A DNA stretch of 64,000 nt from Desulfosporosinus fructosivorans (GTDB lineage: Bacteria > Bacillota > Desulfitobacteriia > Desulfitobacteriales > Desulfitobacteriaceae), in NCBI RefSeq assembly GCF_004766045.1, contig NZ_SPQQ01000003.1:620001-684000 (forward strand). Direction: 5' to 3'. Positions 33,849 through 42,452 of the stretch are shown here, in pieces. Below the pieces are notes generated by a model. It had not been told where the DNA came from. It saw nothing but the letters and a program-made list of their open reading frames with translations, and made no database searches. A program made the position numbers and the translations under genes. Within the stretch, counting starts at the first letter, position 1, and each line of letters starts with the position of its first letter.

Positions 33849-33930
33849 CAATCGTGACTCCACTTCTAAAAGTGGGAGTGATACCCCATACTTCGTCTCG
33901 ATGTTTTCAACTATAGTTGAGAGTTCACTA
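33849..33930 (+). repeat. Two-hairpin dispersed repeat, copy E
   Basis: Short complete copy: lead-in CCAATCGTGACT, hairpin 1 (ACTCCACTT/AAGTGGGAGT, about 33857-33879), ACTTCGTCTCGATG, hairpin 2 TTTTCAACTATAGTTGAGA (33904-33922) and the end GTTCAC (33923-33928). It lies between the enoyl-CoA hydratase and thiolase genes inside an apparent operon. Confidence 0.85.
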
Positions 33931-34010
33931 GCCATTGTTGCTAAAGATTACTGTCTGAGGATTTGGGAACCTGATATAAAATCTACTCGAAATCAAAGGA
34001 GGATATTCAA

Positions 34011-35222
34011 ATGTATACAAAAGCATTTATCCCATATGGTGGTTACTACAGTACGCCCTTCGTTCGCTGGCAGGGGAGTTTGCAAAACGAGCATGCGGTT
34101 GAATTGGCCGGGTCAACCGCGAGAAAATGGTTTGAAACAAGAGAAATCGATCCTAAAATCTTCGAATACCTTGTTTTTGGGAAAACAATTGGACAATTGT
34201 GGACTTTTTACGATGCGCCTTGGGCAGCGACTCTAATGGGTGCTCCTGATATTCCAGGTATGCATATCACTCAGGCATGTTCTACTTCCACTACTGTTTT
34301 AAATCAAGCCGCTGCAGCTCTCGAAACAGGTCTTTATGAAAGCTCATTTTGTATGATGACAGATCGTTGTTCTAATGGTCCTTTTACAGTCTGGCCTAAT
34401 CCAAAGGGTCCTGGTGGCGAATTAATTAGGGAAAGTTGGCTGATGGATAACTTTGACGGTGGCCCTTGGAAAGGAGTTGCCATGGTTCAGACTGCTGAAA
34501 ACGTGGTTAAGAAAGTCGGTGGGATTACTAAAGAAGATGTTGATCGAGTTACGGTTAGACGCTATGAGCAATATGAGGATGCTTTGGCCAAGGATCGGGC
34601 GTTCCAAAAACGTTACATGATTCCAGCGGAATATAAGATAAGTAAAAAGAAAACGGGAATAGTTGAAACGGATGAAGGCGTGACTCCCACAACTCTTGAT
34701 AGTTTGACTCCATTAAACCCAGTTATTCCTGGAGGAGTACACTCCTTTGGTGCTCAGACCCACCCGGCTGATGGAAACTGCGGGCTTATAGTAACCACAA
34801 AAGAGAAAGCTCGTGAACTGAGTACTGATAAAAACATTGAGGTTCAAATACTGTCCTATGGTTATGCCCGTGCGGAACAGGCCCATATGGCTATGGCAGT
34901 AGTTCCTGCAGCGAGAATGGCATTGAACAATGCTGGTATCAGTATTAAAGATGTGAAAGCTATCAAAACGCACAATCCATTTACGGCCAATGACTTGTAT
35001 ATGGCTAACGAAATGGGTATTGATGTCATGACGATGAATAATTACGGTTGTCCCCTTGTTTATGGGCATCCCCAGGCGCCTACTGCTGGTCGGGCAATTA
35101 TTGAAATGATTGAAGAACTGGCTATCTTAGGTGGGGGATATGGTCTATTCACAGGATGCGCAGCCGGCGACACTGGTGCAGCCCTTGTTATCAAGGTCTC
35201 TACGCAGAACTTTAAGGCCTAG
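34011..35222 (+). CDS. Thiolase-family enzyme, atypical acetyl-CoA acyltransferase
   Basis: Protein of 403 residues with the thiolase fold. The nucleophilic cysteine is in Q-A-C-S-T-S-T near residue 90; the histidine motif reads G-C-P-L-V-Y-G-H-P-Q-A-P-T-A-G near 352 and the second cysteine lies in G-C-A-A-G-D-T-G near 386. The usual N-E-A-F-A block is replaced by H-N-P-F-T-A-N-D, a departure from biosynthetic thiolases. It would cleave 3-ketoacyl-CoA with CoA at the end of the beta-oxidation route. AAAGGAGG precedes the ATG. Terminator follows. Confidence 0.87.
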   Translation: MYTKAFIPYGGYYSTPFVRWQGSLQNEHAVELAGSTARKWFETREIDPKIFEYLVFGKTIGQLWTFYDAPWAATLMGAPDIPGMHITQACSTSTTVLNQAAAALETGLYESSFCMMTDRCSNGPFTVWPNPKGPGGELIRESWLMDNFDGGPWKGVAMVQTAENVVKKVGGITKEDVDRVTVRRYEQYEDALAKDRAFQKRYMIPAEYKISKKKTGIVETDEGVTPTTLDSLTPLNPVIPGGVHSFGAQTHPADGNCGLIVTTKEKARELSTDKNIEVQILSYGYARAEQAHMAMAVVPAARMALNNAGISIKDVKAIKTHNPFTANDLYMANEMGIDVMTMNNYGCPLVYGHPQAPTAGRAIIEMIEELAILGGGYGLFTGCAAGDTGAALVIKVSTQNFKA

Positions 35223-35565
35223 GAAGAAAATCTTAGCTTGTAATAGGAGAGTACTTAAATGACCTTTTCGAAAACTCCGTTGCCTAGTATTCTGTTCTAG
35301 AGGACGGGGTTTTCGCGTTTTTGTTAACATTGTCCTTGTAGTATACTACTTTTGCTTTTGCTGATAAAAGTTATAAATATAATGATCTATATAAAGGAAA
35401 TATCGCTAAGATAAAGAATATATTTATATAATGAATAGTGTGAATAGTTAAACAATTTGATTCGTTTATTAGTCTTAGAATTTGTAATTACCTTGTTCTT
35501 TTGAGTTTTTAACAGAATAGCTTTTCACGGATAGATTTGGTAGATACTATTATAATCAGACCACT
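35223..35565. other. Intergenic: terminator and AT-rich promoter region
   Basis: About 340 bp. The first 100 bp holds the thiolase terminator (35269-35323); the rest is AT-rich and presumably carries the promoter of the regulator gene. No small gene is supported. Confidence 0.5.
35269..35325 (+). terminator. Terminator of the beta-oxidation operon
   Basis: CGAAAACTCCGT pairs with ACGGGGTTTTCG (one mismatch) across a 23-nt loop, followed by CGTTTTTG. Confidence 0.75.
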
Positions 35566-35580
35566 GTGGGAGGTGATAAA

Positions 35581-37023
35581 GTGGCTTCAGCACTTGAAAA
35601 GCAAATTCCTCGCCAACAAGATGTTCAAGCGGACGAATTAAGAAAAACCCTTGGACAGCAGTTTTTACAACAAATTATTGATAATTCGTTTGATTCAATA
35701 TTTGTTACTGATAGATATGGCAATGTGCTTTTGGCTAACGCAGGAACAGGGGAATTTATGGAAACCAAAACTGAGGATATGGTTGGGAAAAATGTTAAGG
35801 ATTTTGTAAAAAGTGGTGTCTATGATTGGTCGCCTACTATGGAGGCAATAAAAACACGGTCGCTCGTCTCAGGTATCGTGAGAAACAAGCATGGAGTTCA
35901 GCAAATGGCTACTAGTAAGCCACTGATGGATGAAGGTGGCGACATAATTATGATCATTACCAATGCCCGTGATAAGGATTTAGTTGATCAGTATATCGCA
36001 GCTTTAGATAAAGAAAGAACAAGCGTTCATCGCTACAAAACGGCAGTAGAATATTTAAGCGAAGTGGATTTGGAGAATAAAGAAATCGTAGCTGAAAGTC
36101 AGCAGATGCGCAAAATAATGAGAATTAGTAATGTTATAGCCCGAACGGATAGCACCGTTATGCTAATCGGTGAAACTGGAACCGGAAAAGAAGTAATGGC
36201 AAGGCATATCCACAGAAATAGTCTGCGTTCAAAAGAGCCGTTTATCCCCGTAAATTGCGCAGCAATTCCGCATGAATTATTGGAGTCGGAATTTTTTGGT
36301 TATGTGAGAGGAGCTTTCTCAGGCGCAAACCCACATGGGAAACCAGGGTTGTTTGAAATTGCCGATAAAGGAACGTTGTTTTTGGACGAAATTGCGGAAT
36401 TACCTTTAGCGATGCAGTCTAAGCTACTAAGAGTATTAGAATCCAGTGAAGTACAAAGGTTGGGTGATACGAAGACTTATCATGCCGATGTTCGTTTTAT
36501 TGCTGCAACGAATAGAGATTTAAAAGCAATGATCAGTCAAAAACTTTTCAGAAGTGACTTATACTATCGTCTCAATGTAATTCCCATCAGTTTACCGTCT
36601 TTAAAAGATCGTACTGAAGATATATTAGCTTTTGCGCATAAATTTCTAGAGGAACTAAATAGAAAATACGCGCTAAAGAAGCAATTTTCTACCCAAGCGA
36701 CTCAGTTACTGTTTAACTATAATTGGCCGGGGAATGTACGTGAATTGCGTAATGTCATAGAGCGATTAGTTATTACGTCAGCAGGTGACATCTTGAATTT
36801 TGAGGATGATTCCTTGGTCAACAGCAAAACTCGTTTAGAGAGTGCAGAATCGTTGCCAAGTATTAATACACGTTATAAAGGGACTTTGAAAGACGTTATA
36901 AAGGCAGTGGAAGGGGAGTATATTAATCAAGTACTCACCGAATGTGGTGGTCGGGTAGGTGAAGCCGCCAAACGATTGGGAATTCATCGAACCATGTTAT
37001 ATCGAAAGACTATAGGCCGATAG
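35581..37023 (+). CDS. PAS-AAA+-Fis sigma-54-dependent activator
   Basis: Enhancer-binding protein of 480 residues. An N-terminal PAS domain (about 30-135) is followed by the AAA+ domain (about 165-395) with Walker A G-E-T-G-T-G-K-E, the sigma-54 contact loop as G-A-F-S-G-A (canonical G-A-F-T-G-A) and Walker B L-F-L-D-E-I. The C-terminal Fis-type helix-turn-helix is G-E-A-A-K-R-L-G-I-H-R-T-M-L-Y. GTG 35581 follows GGGAGGTG. It is the last gene of the catabolic cluster and the obvious activator of the sigma-54 promoter at 24397; the PAS domain may bind the substrate. Confidence 0.92.
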   Translation: MASALEKQIPRQQDVQADELRKTLGQQFLQQIIDNSFDSIFVTDRYGNVLLANAGTGEFMETKTEDMVGKNVKDFVKSGVYDWSPTMEAIKTRSLVSGIVRNKHGVQQMATSKPLMDEGGDIIMIITNARDKDLVDQYIAALDKERTSVHRYKTAVEYLSEVDLENKEIVAESQQMRKIMRISNVIARTDSTVMLIGETGTGKEVMARHIHRNSLRSKEPFIPVNCAAIPHELLESEFFGYVRGAFSGANPHGKPGLFEIADKGTLFLDEIAELPLAMQSKLLRVLESSEVQRLGDTKTYHADVRFIAATNRDLKAMISQKLFRSDLYYRLNVIPISLPSLKDRTEDILAFAHKFLEELNRKYALKKQFSTQATQLLFNYNWPGNVRELRNVIERLVITSAGDILNFEDDSLVNSKTRLESAESLPSINTRYKGTLKDVIKAVEGEYINQVLTECGGRVGEAAKRLGIHRTMLYRKTIGR

Positions 37024-37068
37024 TATCATTTTCGAATAATGGCCAGTTAGTATTTATCGATCATAGTT

Positions 37069-37107
37069 TAGACCAGTCGTTGAGGTTTGCAATGATTGGT
37101 CTTTTTT
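37069..37107 (+). terminator. Terminator of the sigma-54 activator gene
   Basis: AGACCA...TGGTCT stem with a long loop, followed by TTTTTTCTTCTTCTT. Confidence 0.65.
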
Positions 37108-37181
37108 CTTCTTCTTAACTCCTCTAAAGTGTTATTATGATTAGGTAGAGAATTTTTCCTTAGTGAAAGGAGACATCAACT

Positions 37182-37952
37182 ATGTGTTTGCTTTTTTTTG
37201 CGTATGAGTGTCATCCGCGCTATCGTTTGATATTGGCCGCAAATAGGGATGAGTATTATTGTCGTCCGACTGCGGCCGCTCATTTCTGGGAGGATCACCC
37301 TTGGGTTTTCGCTGGTAGAGATTTGGAGATGCTGGGAACGTGGATGGGGATTACGCGATCAAGTCGTTTCGCAGCACTAACAAACTTTCGGGATCCTTCG
37401 GCACAGATTATAGATCCTAAATCACGGGGGATGTTAGTAAATAATTTCCTATGTTTAGATGAATCTCCAGAAAGATACATGTTAGAGGTCGCCAAGAACC
37501 GTACTCTGTATAATCCGTTTAATCTCTTAGTGGGAGATTTATCAAAGCTATTATATTTTAACAAACAGTTCTCGAAAGCATTGGCACTTAAACCTGGATT
37601 ATATGGGCTTAGTAATCATTTTATAGATACTCCGTGGCCCAAAGTTCAAAAAAGTAAGCTGGCTTTAGCTAATTACATTGAAAATAAAACGTTCATTGAT
37701 CCACAAGGTCTTTTCGAAATTTTAGCAGATACTGAACTTGCTCAGGACCACGAATTGCCACAGACCGGGATAGGCCAAGAATTTGAAAGATTCTTATCTT
37801 CGATTTATATCAAAGGGGCAGAGTACGGGACACGAAGCTCCACTGTACTCTTAATAGACCGCAATAATCATGTGATCTTCAGGGAAAACAGTTACATTCC
37901 GGGTCAGGAACAGTGTGTCGAAGTGGACTGCGAATTTGATCTTACTAATTAG
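37182..37952 (+). CDS. NRDE-domain (TANGO2-like) protein
   Basis: Protein of 256 residues starting with M-C and carrying the name-giving A-N-R-D-E motif at about residues 25-29, followed by R-P-T-A-A-A-H-F-W and a T-N-F-R-D-P motif near 70. This is the NRDE/TANGO2 family, an Ntn-hydrolase-like fold with Cys2 as the likely nucleophile after loss of Met1; biochemical role is unsettled. AAAGGAG precedes the ATG. Single gene. Confidence 0.85.
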   Translation: MCLLFFAYECHPRYRLILAANRDEYYCRPTAAAHFWEDHPWVFAGRDLEMLGTWMGITRSSRFAALTNFRDPSAQIIDPKSRGMLVNNFLCLDESPERYMLEVAKNRTLYNPFNLLVGDLSKLLYFNKQFSKALALKPGLYGLSNHFIDTPWPKVQKSKLALANYIENKTFIDPQGLFEILADTELAQDHELPQTGIGQEFERFLSSIYIKGAEYGTRSSTVLLIDRNNHVIFRENSYIPGQEQCVEVDCEFDLTN

Positions 37953-38200
37953 CAAAATTGAGAAAAGATAATAACTTAATGCGAAGTAGAGTTACGATAG
38001 CATACTTCAAGTGGTATAGTTAGTTAGGTTGCTATGGAAACATAGTCAAAGTGTAAATGTGTAATGCGCAAGGTAGTTCTGAGCAAGTCAGAACAGTGCC
38101 CTTAACTTGCGAACATGCAAATAAGGGAACATAACAGGATGCAATTCAAGAACCGTCCCCCGACCTACGCTTGCAAAAATTCATTAAAGAAGGTAGTAAT
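37953..38200 (+). ncRNA. Multi-hairpin structured region, identity unknown
   Basis: At least four good hairpins are packed in about 170 nt: GAAGTA/TACTTC (about 37982-38011), CTATG-GAAA-CATAG with a GNRA loop (38033-38046), GTTCTGA-gcaag-TCAGAAC (about 38075-38093) and CCCTTA/TAAGGG enclosing TTGC/GCAA (about 38098-38126). The dense hairpins and GNRA loop recall a domain I fragment of a bacterial group II intron, or an uncharacterised leader RNA; neither is proven. AAGAACCGTCCCCC (38147-38160) resembles a REP-type motif. No terminator is present before the ATPase gene. Confidence 0.4.
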
Positions 38201-39775
38201 ATGTTAAAGCATAAAGACATACCAGTGATTTTGTCAGAACAGGTTCAGACGACCCTAACAAACCTAGAGCCCCTCACCCGGAAAGTCTTCCTTTCACTCA
38301 CGCCTCCTAGTCCCATGGATAATCGGGCAGATGTCGATCAAGTACGTCAAATGCTAGAACGTAGCTATGACTTTGTCTTGGTGCCTTTGGCACTTATGCG
38401 TAAGATACCGAGCATATGTCGAGGCGCTCATTGGCAGGTCACAGCGACACTAGCGGAGAGTGGAAATGGTTGGGAATTAATTGATCTAGAACCTGGCGAT
38501 ATGACCGAGCAGCAATTTGGGTTGGCCATTGACATTGGTACGACAACGGTGGTCGTATACCTTGTCGATCTGTGTAATGGTGCGGTCCTGAGACACGCAG
38601 CCGACTATAACGACCAAATCATCTTGGGAGAGGACATTTTGAACCGTATTCGTCATGCTGCTGAACTAGGCGGTCTAGCACGTCTGCAGAATGCGGTTTT
38701 AGATACTCTGAACCGCTTAATTAGGGTCCTATGCCCACTACCCATGGAGACGAAAAAAATTACCGCCGTGGCCGTCGGCGCCAATACGACTATGATCCAT
38801 CTCTTGTTGGGCTTGGACCCAGCTTCTATTTGTCGAGATCCATATACCCCAACCGTAAATAATCCTGGCCTAATTCCTGCAGGAGAAATAGGACTTGACG
38901 TCAACCCCCTTGCCCCAGTTTATTGTCTGCCAAGCATAGGAAGTTACCTTGGGGGAGACGTCATCGGCGGGATACTAGTAAGTGGGATGCACAAACAGCC
39001 AGATGTATCCTTGTTTGTCGACATTGGTACCAATGGAGAGATTGTGATGGGGAACGAAGACTGGCTTGTCGCTTGTGCCGGAGCTGCTGGGCCGGCCCTT
39101 GAAGGTGGTGTCACATCCTTCGGTATGCGGGCGGAACCGGGAGCGGTGGATCACGTTTCCATTGATCCCCTTACAGGGCAGGTCGTGTATACAACTGTGG
39201 CGAATATGCCTGCCCGTGGCATTTGCGGCTCTGGACTGGTGGACACCTTAGCTGAGCTTTTCCTTAATGGTATTATTGACAGAAATGCCCATTTCCAGAA
39301 AGGGCGGGAGACTTATGTAGTTGTCCCAGGCAAAGAAACCGCCTCGGGAGAGGACATTGTAGTTACTCAGATCGATATTAATAACTTCATAGCCACCAAA
39401 GGGGCGGTCAATGCAGCTACTGATCTATTAATGGAGAACGTTGGTTGCGCTTGGCAAGAAATGAAGCATTTTTATGCAGCAGGGGCGTTTGGCCAATACT
39501 TGCCGATCGAATCGGCCATTACAATCGGCCTATACCCTGACCTTCCGCGCTCATCCATCGTACGTTTGGGCAATAGTTCCGGTGAAGCAGCTCGCCAAGT
39601 ACTATTATCTCGGACTAAACGTCTTGAAGCAGAAGAGATCGCGGCAAAGGTTACTTATTTCGAGCTTAATGCCAACCCCTCGTTTATGGAGAAATTCAGT
39701 GGCAGTAAATTTCTGCCTCACACGGATCTCGCCCGTTACCCTAGCGTCAAACGACGCCTGCAAACCCTCGTCTGA
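38201..39775 (+). CDS. RACo-like ASKHA ATPase (DUF4445) lacking the ferredoxin domain
   Basis: Protein of 524 residues. Residues 1-100 match the linker domain of reductive activators of corrinoid proteins (RACo), with L-E-P-L-T-R-K-V-F-L near 22. From about 105 follow the two actin-like ATPase halves: A-I-D-I-G-T-T-T near 110, V-D-I-G-T-N-G-E near 270 and G-I-C-G-S-G-L-V-D near 340. Typical RACo proteins are about 100 residues longer, with an N-terminal [2Fe-2S] ferredoxin; that part is absent and replaced upstream by a structured non-coding region. The function would be ATP-dependent reactivation of a corrinoid methyltransferase, whose gene is not here. ATG 38201; the frame is open to TTG 38171. 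Confidence 0.85.
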   Translation: MLKHKDIPVILSEQVQTTLTNLEPLTRKVFLSLTPPSPMDNRADVDQVRQMLERSYDFVLVPLALMRKIPSICRGAHWQVTATLAESGNGWELIDLEPGDMTEQQFGLAIDIGTTTVVVYLVDLCNGAVLRHAADYNDQIILGEDILNRIRHAAELGGLARLQNAVLDTLNRLIRVLCPLPMETKKITAVAVGANTTMIHLLLGLDPASICRDPYTPTVNNPGLIPAGEIGLDVNPLAPVYCLPSIGSYLGGDVIGGILVSGMHKQPDVSLFVDIGTNGEIVMGNEDWLVACAGAAGPALEGGVTSFGMRAEPGAVDHVSIDPLTGQVVYTTVANMPARGICGSGLVDTLAELFLNGIIDRNAHFQKGRETYVVVPGKETASGEDIVVTQIDINNFIATKGAVNAATDLLMENVGCAWQEMKHFYAAGAFGQYLPIESAITIGLYPDLPRSSIVRLGNSSGEAARQVLLSRTKRLEAEEIAAKVTYFELNANPSFMEKFSGSKFLPHTDLARYPSVKRRLQTLV

Positions 39776-39812
39776 CTAAAAGGGGCACGATGCATCGTGC
39801 CCCTTTTAGTCT
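39775..39812. terminator. Perfect 36-nt palindrome terminator
   Basis: Positions 39775-39810 are perfectly self-complementary (ACTAAAAGGGGCACGATG and its reverse complement). The palindrome starts within the last codons of the ATPase gene and serves the convergent chemotaxis-type gene as well. Confidence 0.85.
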
Positions 39813-39886
39813 GGTACCCTTTGATCGAATAATTGTGTCATTCTTCTAGCGTTAGAGCATGATGCGCGTACCCTTGCGCTGCAGCA

Positions 39887-40891
39887 TTATAAGGTCTCAC
39901 TTACTAGGGCAGACCAATTTTTCCCTTTATAGGCATTATAGCCGCGGGTATGGGCATAACCATAAATTTTAGTGGCCCTTAATTCCTTTTCAAAGACATA
40001 TCCGTAAGTTTCCCCTTTCATCGCATGTTGGGCGGCATTAAGGTGCTTCAAATTATCAGATAGTATTCCCTTGCGACTCCGGCACGCTATGACGTAGCCT
40101 GATTTATTGATGATGGAAATATCCCCATTCTTACCGATGCGAGCTGATTCTATAATGTCATAGATGAAATTCCAGTTAAATCTAGTCGAAAAGTATCCCA
40201 ATACGCGACCATCATCACTGTGGATCGGACATGTGTAGGCCACAGTATATAACTCACTACCAATAGTTGAAAGATAAAGGTCGCTTACAGATATGGCGTT
40301 TGCCAATTTGGCGTCTTTAAACCAGACTTTATCGGCCATGCTTTGACCGATGAATTTGTGGTGAACACCGGCAGCGACGATCATACCCTCAGTATCAAGT
40401 ACATAAAGGTCAAGATAAACTTCATAAATATCAACCAGTTTTTTCAACAGATCGTTCGTGGCAGAAAAGCGATCGGAATCTGTAGAGCATAAGCAGCTCT
40501 TAACTTTGTCAAAACCAGCCCATGCTTGGGCATCGCAATTGCGTTCAAAAAGGTTTCGATCAATTTTATCAATGGTATCATAGGCTACATCCGCTGTTCG
40601 AACGGCCATAATTTCGTTTGCCTTGCTCTGAATGTTTTCGATAATTTTAGTACTTTCTTTGGTTGAAGCTAAACTGCTTGTGGCAAGCTTTTTAATTTCA
40701 TCCGCTACTACGCTAAATCCCCGACCCGCTTCGCCGGCTCTTGCCGCTTCGATCGCTGAATTTAGAGACAAAAGGTTTGTGTGCTGAGCGATTTGTCGGA
40801 TGGATTCGATTACTTGACTCATTTCTTGATTAGCATCTTTAAGTTCACTAAGCAAGACTGAAGAATCGATTCCTAGAGAGTCTTTTGACAT
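39887..40891 (-). CDS. Soluble chemotaxis-type receptor with inverted domain order
   Basis: Protein of 334 residues with no membrane segment. The chemotaxis signalling tip comes first (about 15-95): Q-T-N-like [21 protein letters not shown], then G-F[11 protein letters not shown]. A Cache/PDC-like sensor follows (about 135-320): [14 protein letters not shown] and S-D-L-Y. Most receptors have sensor first. The signalling helices are also short. It may be a cytoplasmic receptor of a redox or small-molecule signal. AAAGGTGG precedes the ATG. Confidence 0.82.
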   Translation of the reverse strand: MSKDSLGIDSSVLLSELKDANQEMSQVIESIRQIAQHTNLLSLNSAIEAARAGEAGRGFSVVADEIKKLATSSLASTKESTKIIENIQSKANEIMAVRTADVAYDTIDKIDRNLFERNCDAQAWAGFDKVKSCLCSTDSDRFSATNDLLKKLVDIYEVYLDLYVLDTEGMIVAAGVHHKFIGQSMADKVWFKDAKLANAISVSDLYLSTIGSELYTVAYTCPIHSDDGRVLGYFSTRFNWNFIYDIIESARIGKNGDISIINKSGYVIACRSRKGILSDNLKHLNAAQHAMKGETYGYVFEKELRATKIYGYAHTRGYNAYKGKNWSALVSETL

Positions 40892-40916
40892 GAGAATACC
40901 ACCTTTAAGGCAAAAA

Positions 40917-40945
40917 TAGCCTACCTGAAAAATCAGGCAGGCTCG
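40917..40945 (-). terminator. Terminator of the 135-residue protein gene (minus strand)
   Basis: Read on the minus strand: GCCTGCCTGA-ttttt-TCAGGTAGGC with one mismatch, then TATTTTTGCC. It separates the two minus-strand genes. Confidence 0.7.
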
Positions 40946-41008
40946 TTGCCAATTTTGTTTTTTTATTATATAACAGGCAAACGGAATTGCAAAGAATTTA
41001 TTTCACAA

Positions 41009-41416
41009 TTAACTTTGGTCCTCCGAACTCGGAACTGAAAAGGATAAATGACTAAAGGTGAGCACATCGCAAAATTCGAGAAAGTTATAGTCACTTTTTT
41101 GGGCTTTTTCCATAAGTACAGATATCGGGGTTGTCGTCAGAATGACATCTTTAGGTTCATGTAATTGGTCAATGAGGCCAAAGTGCTGGGAGTTAAAGCG
41201 AATAGCAATGTGGATTTCGTTTTCCCAGATTACTTGCAGGACATAGGCGTCCTTTTGTTCAGTTGCAAACCAATTATAGGTATATCCTGAGAGACCAGAC
41301 TGATTGACAGCGCTGACTTCTTCGGAAAATTCTTTGACGTATAGAATAAGTACGTCGCGACCGTTTTCAAGTTTGCCAAAGGCAGATTGTTCCGGTGTAT
41401 AAGCTTGAGTAAACAT
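41009..41416 (-). CDS. Hypothetical soluble protein, 135 residues
   Basis: ATG 41416 follows GGGGGAG; the frame is open a further ten codons. The product is soluble, with alternating strands and a middle segment rich in aromatic residues (Y-T-Y-N-W-F). It ends in a serine-rich, acidic tail. I do not recognise a domain. Same orientation as the chemotaxis-type gene but separated from it by a terminator. Confidence 0.6.
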   Translation of the reverse strand: MFTQAYTPEQSAFGKLENGRDVLILYVKEFSEEVSAVNQSGLSGYTYNWFATEQKDAYVLQVIWENEIHIAIRFNSQHFGLIDQLHEPKDVILTTTPISVLMEKAQKSDYNFLEFCDVLTFSHLSFSVPSSEDQS

Positions 41417-41630
41417 AGCTCCCCCTTTTAGGACATCTAAGCCCAAGTCTCTGTTTGATCTTTAGTTGAACGGGTTTCATTCTTTTCAACTCAATTTTAA
41501 CAAATTCATTATAGACTATTTATTTTATTTATGTAAGTATTAAGATGGAGAAACACTTGGGGCAAAAGGCTTAAGTGTTTTCTTTGATAGCCACTCAGGG
41601 ATTGGCTTGATTAACGAGGAAGGAGTAGAT

Positions 41631-41903
41631 ATGATGGATAATCCATGTGGAACAACCAAGGCCCATGTCTTTGAGAGTACAGAGATAAACGGGACCCCCA
41701 TTTATTTTGGTTCTGGAGTTAATCCGGTGAATTCCCCTGCCCAGTATTTTGTCGCTTGGGGCAAAGAGGCTCTTATCGGTGGTTTGATTCACACCTATAA
41801 CACCAAGTCGCCAGAACAGGGAGCAGAGTGGTTTGTTGATGAAGATGAAGCGGAGGCCAAATATATCAAGATACAGAAGCTTTTGGCAGGATGCTTGTTA
41901 TAA
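41631..41903 (+). CDS. Hypothetical small protein, 90 residues
   Basis: ATG 41631 follows AAGGAG with good spacing. The product has P-I-Y-F-G-S-G-V-N-P and a C-terminal charged helix ending in L-L-A-G-C-L-L. No known domain. It is followed by a long perfect palindromic terminator, supporting a real transcription unit. Confidence 0.6.
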   Translation: MMDNPCGTTKAHVFESTEINGTPIYFGSGVNPVNSPAQYFVAWGKEALIGGLIHTYNTKSPEQGAEWFVDEDEAEAKYIKIQKLLAGCLL

Positions 41904-41918
41904 ATGGTATAAATGATC

Positions 41919-41970
41919 CAACTAAACTAGAAAGAGCCTTCGTGCGAGGGCTCTTTCTAGTTTAGTTGAG
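41919..41970. terminator. Perfect palindromic terminator
   Basis: Perfect 20-bp stem (41919-41938 with 41949-41968), 10-nt loop, 15 bp after the stop codon. Confidence 0.85.
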
Positions 41971-42094
41971 GGTATTCCTAGACACAATCAGGTTATAGTA
42001 CCAACAATATATAGACTGAACACTATAATTTTTGTCAGTCTTTAACAAATTATTATAAGTGTATATTTTAATTGAAAGAGAGAGTATACTAAGT

Positions 42095-42118
42095 TTAGAT
42101 GGTTGCCTAACTATCTAA
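42095..42118. promoter_or_regulatory. Candidate SdpR operator
   Basis: Interrupted inverted repeat TTAGATGGTT-gcct-AACTATCTAA (one mismatch per arm) about 40 bp before the ArsR-type repressor gene. Its position fits an autoregulated operator. Confidence 0.55.
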
Positions 42119-42155
42119 GGATATTATATTGTAATGGGGGGAGGAGAAACGTTAT

Positions 42156-42452
42156 ATGCTTAATTTGCCATTCAAAGCACTTGCAGATCCGACTAGGCGA
42201 AAAATCATTTTACTATTAAAAGAACGGGATATGACGGCTGGCGAAATTGCGGACCAATTTGATATGACTAAGCCAAGTATTTCTCACCATCTCAATGCCT
42301 TGAAACAAGCTCTGTTAGTTACGGATGAGCGAAAGGGACAAAATATATATTATTCATTGAATACCACGGTGTTTCAAGAGGTGGTCAACTGGTTTTTTAA
42401 CACAACTAATGTTAACGAAGGAGGCGGAGCAGAAGATGCAAAAAACAAGTAA
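42156..42452 (+). CDS. sdpR: ArsR-family repressor, SdpR type
   Basis: Winged-helix protein of 98 residues: L-A-D-P-T-R-R-K-I-I near residue 10 and recognition helix M-T-K-P-S-I-S-H-H-L-N near 43. No cysteine metal site of the ArsR sensors is present. Its overlap with an SdpI gene (17 bp) matches the Bacillus sdpRI autorepressor-immunity operon, where membrane-bound SdpI titrates SdpR. An inverted repeat upstream is the likely operator. Confidence 0.85.
   Translation: MLNLPFKALADPTRRKIILLLKERDMTAGEIADQFDMTKPSISHHLNALKQALLVTDERKGQNIYYSLNTTVFQEVVNWFFNTTNVNEGGGAEDAKNK

Noticed and set aside
37953-38170. Possible cobalamin riboswitch before the corrinoid-activator-like gene
   Set aside because: The B12-box and other conserved cobalamin aptamer segments are not present; left as an unidentified structured region.
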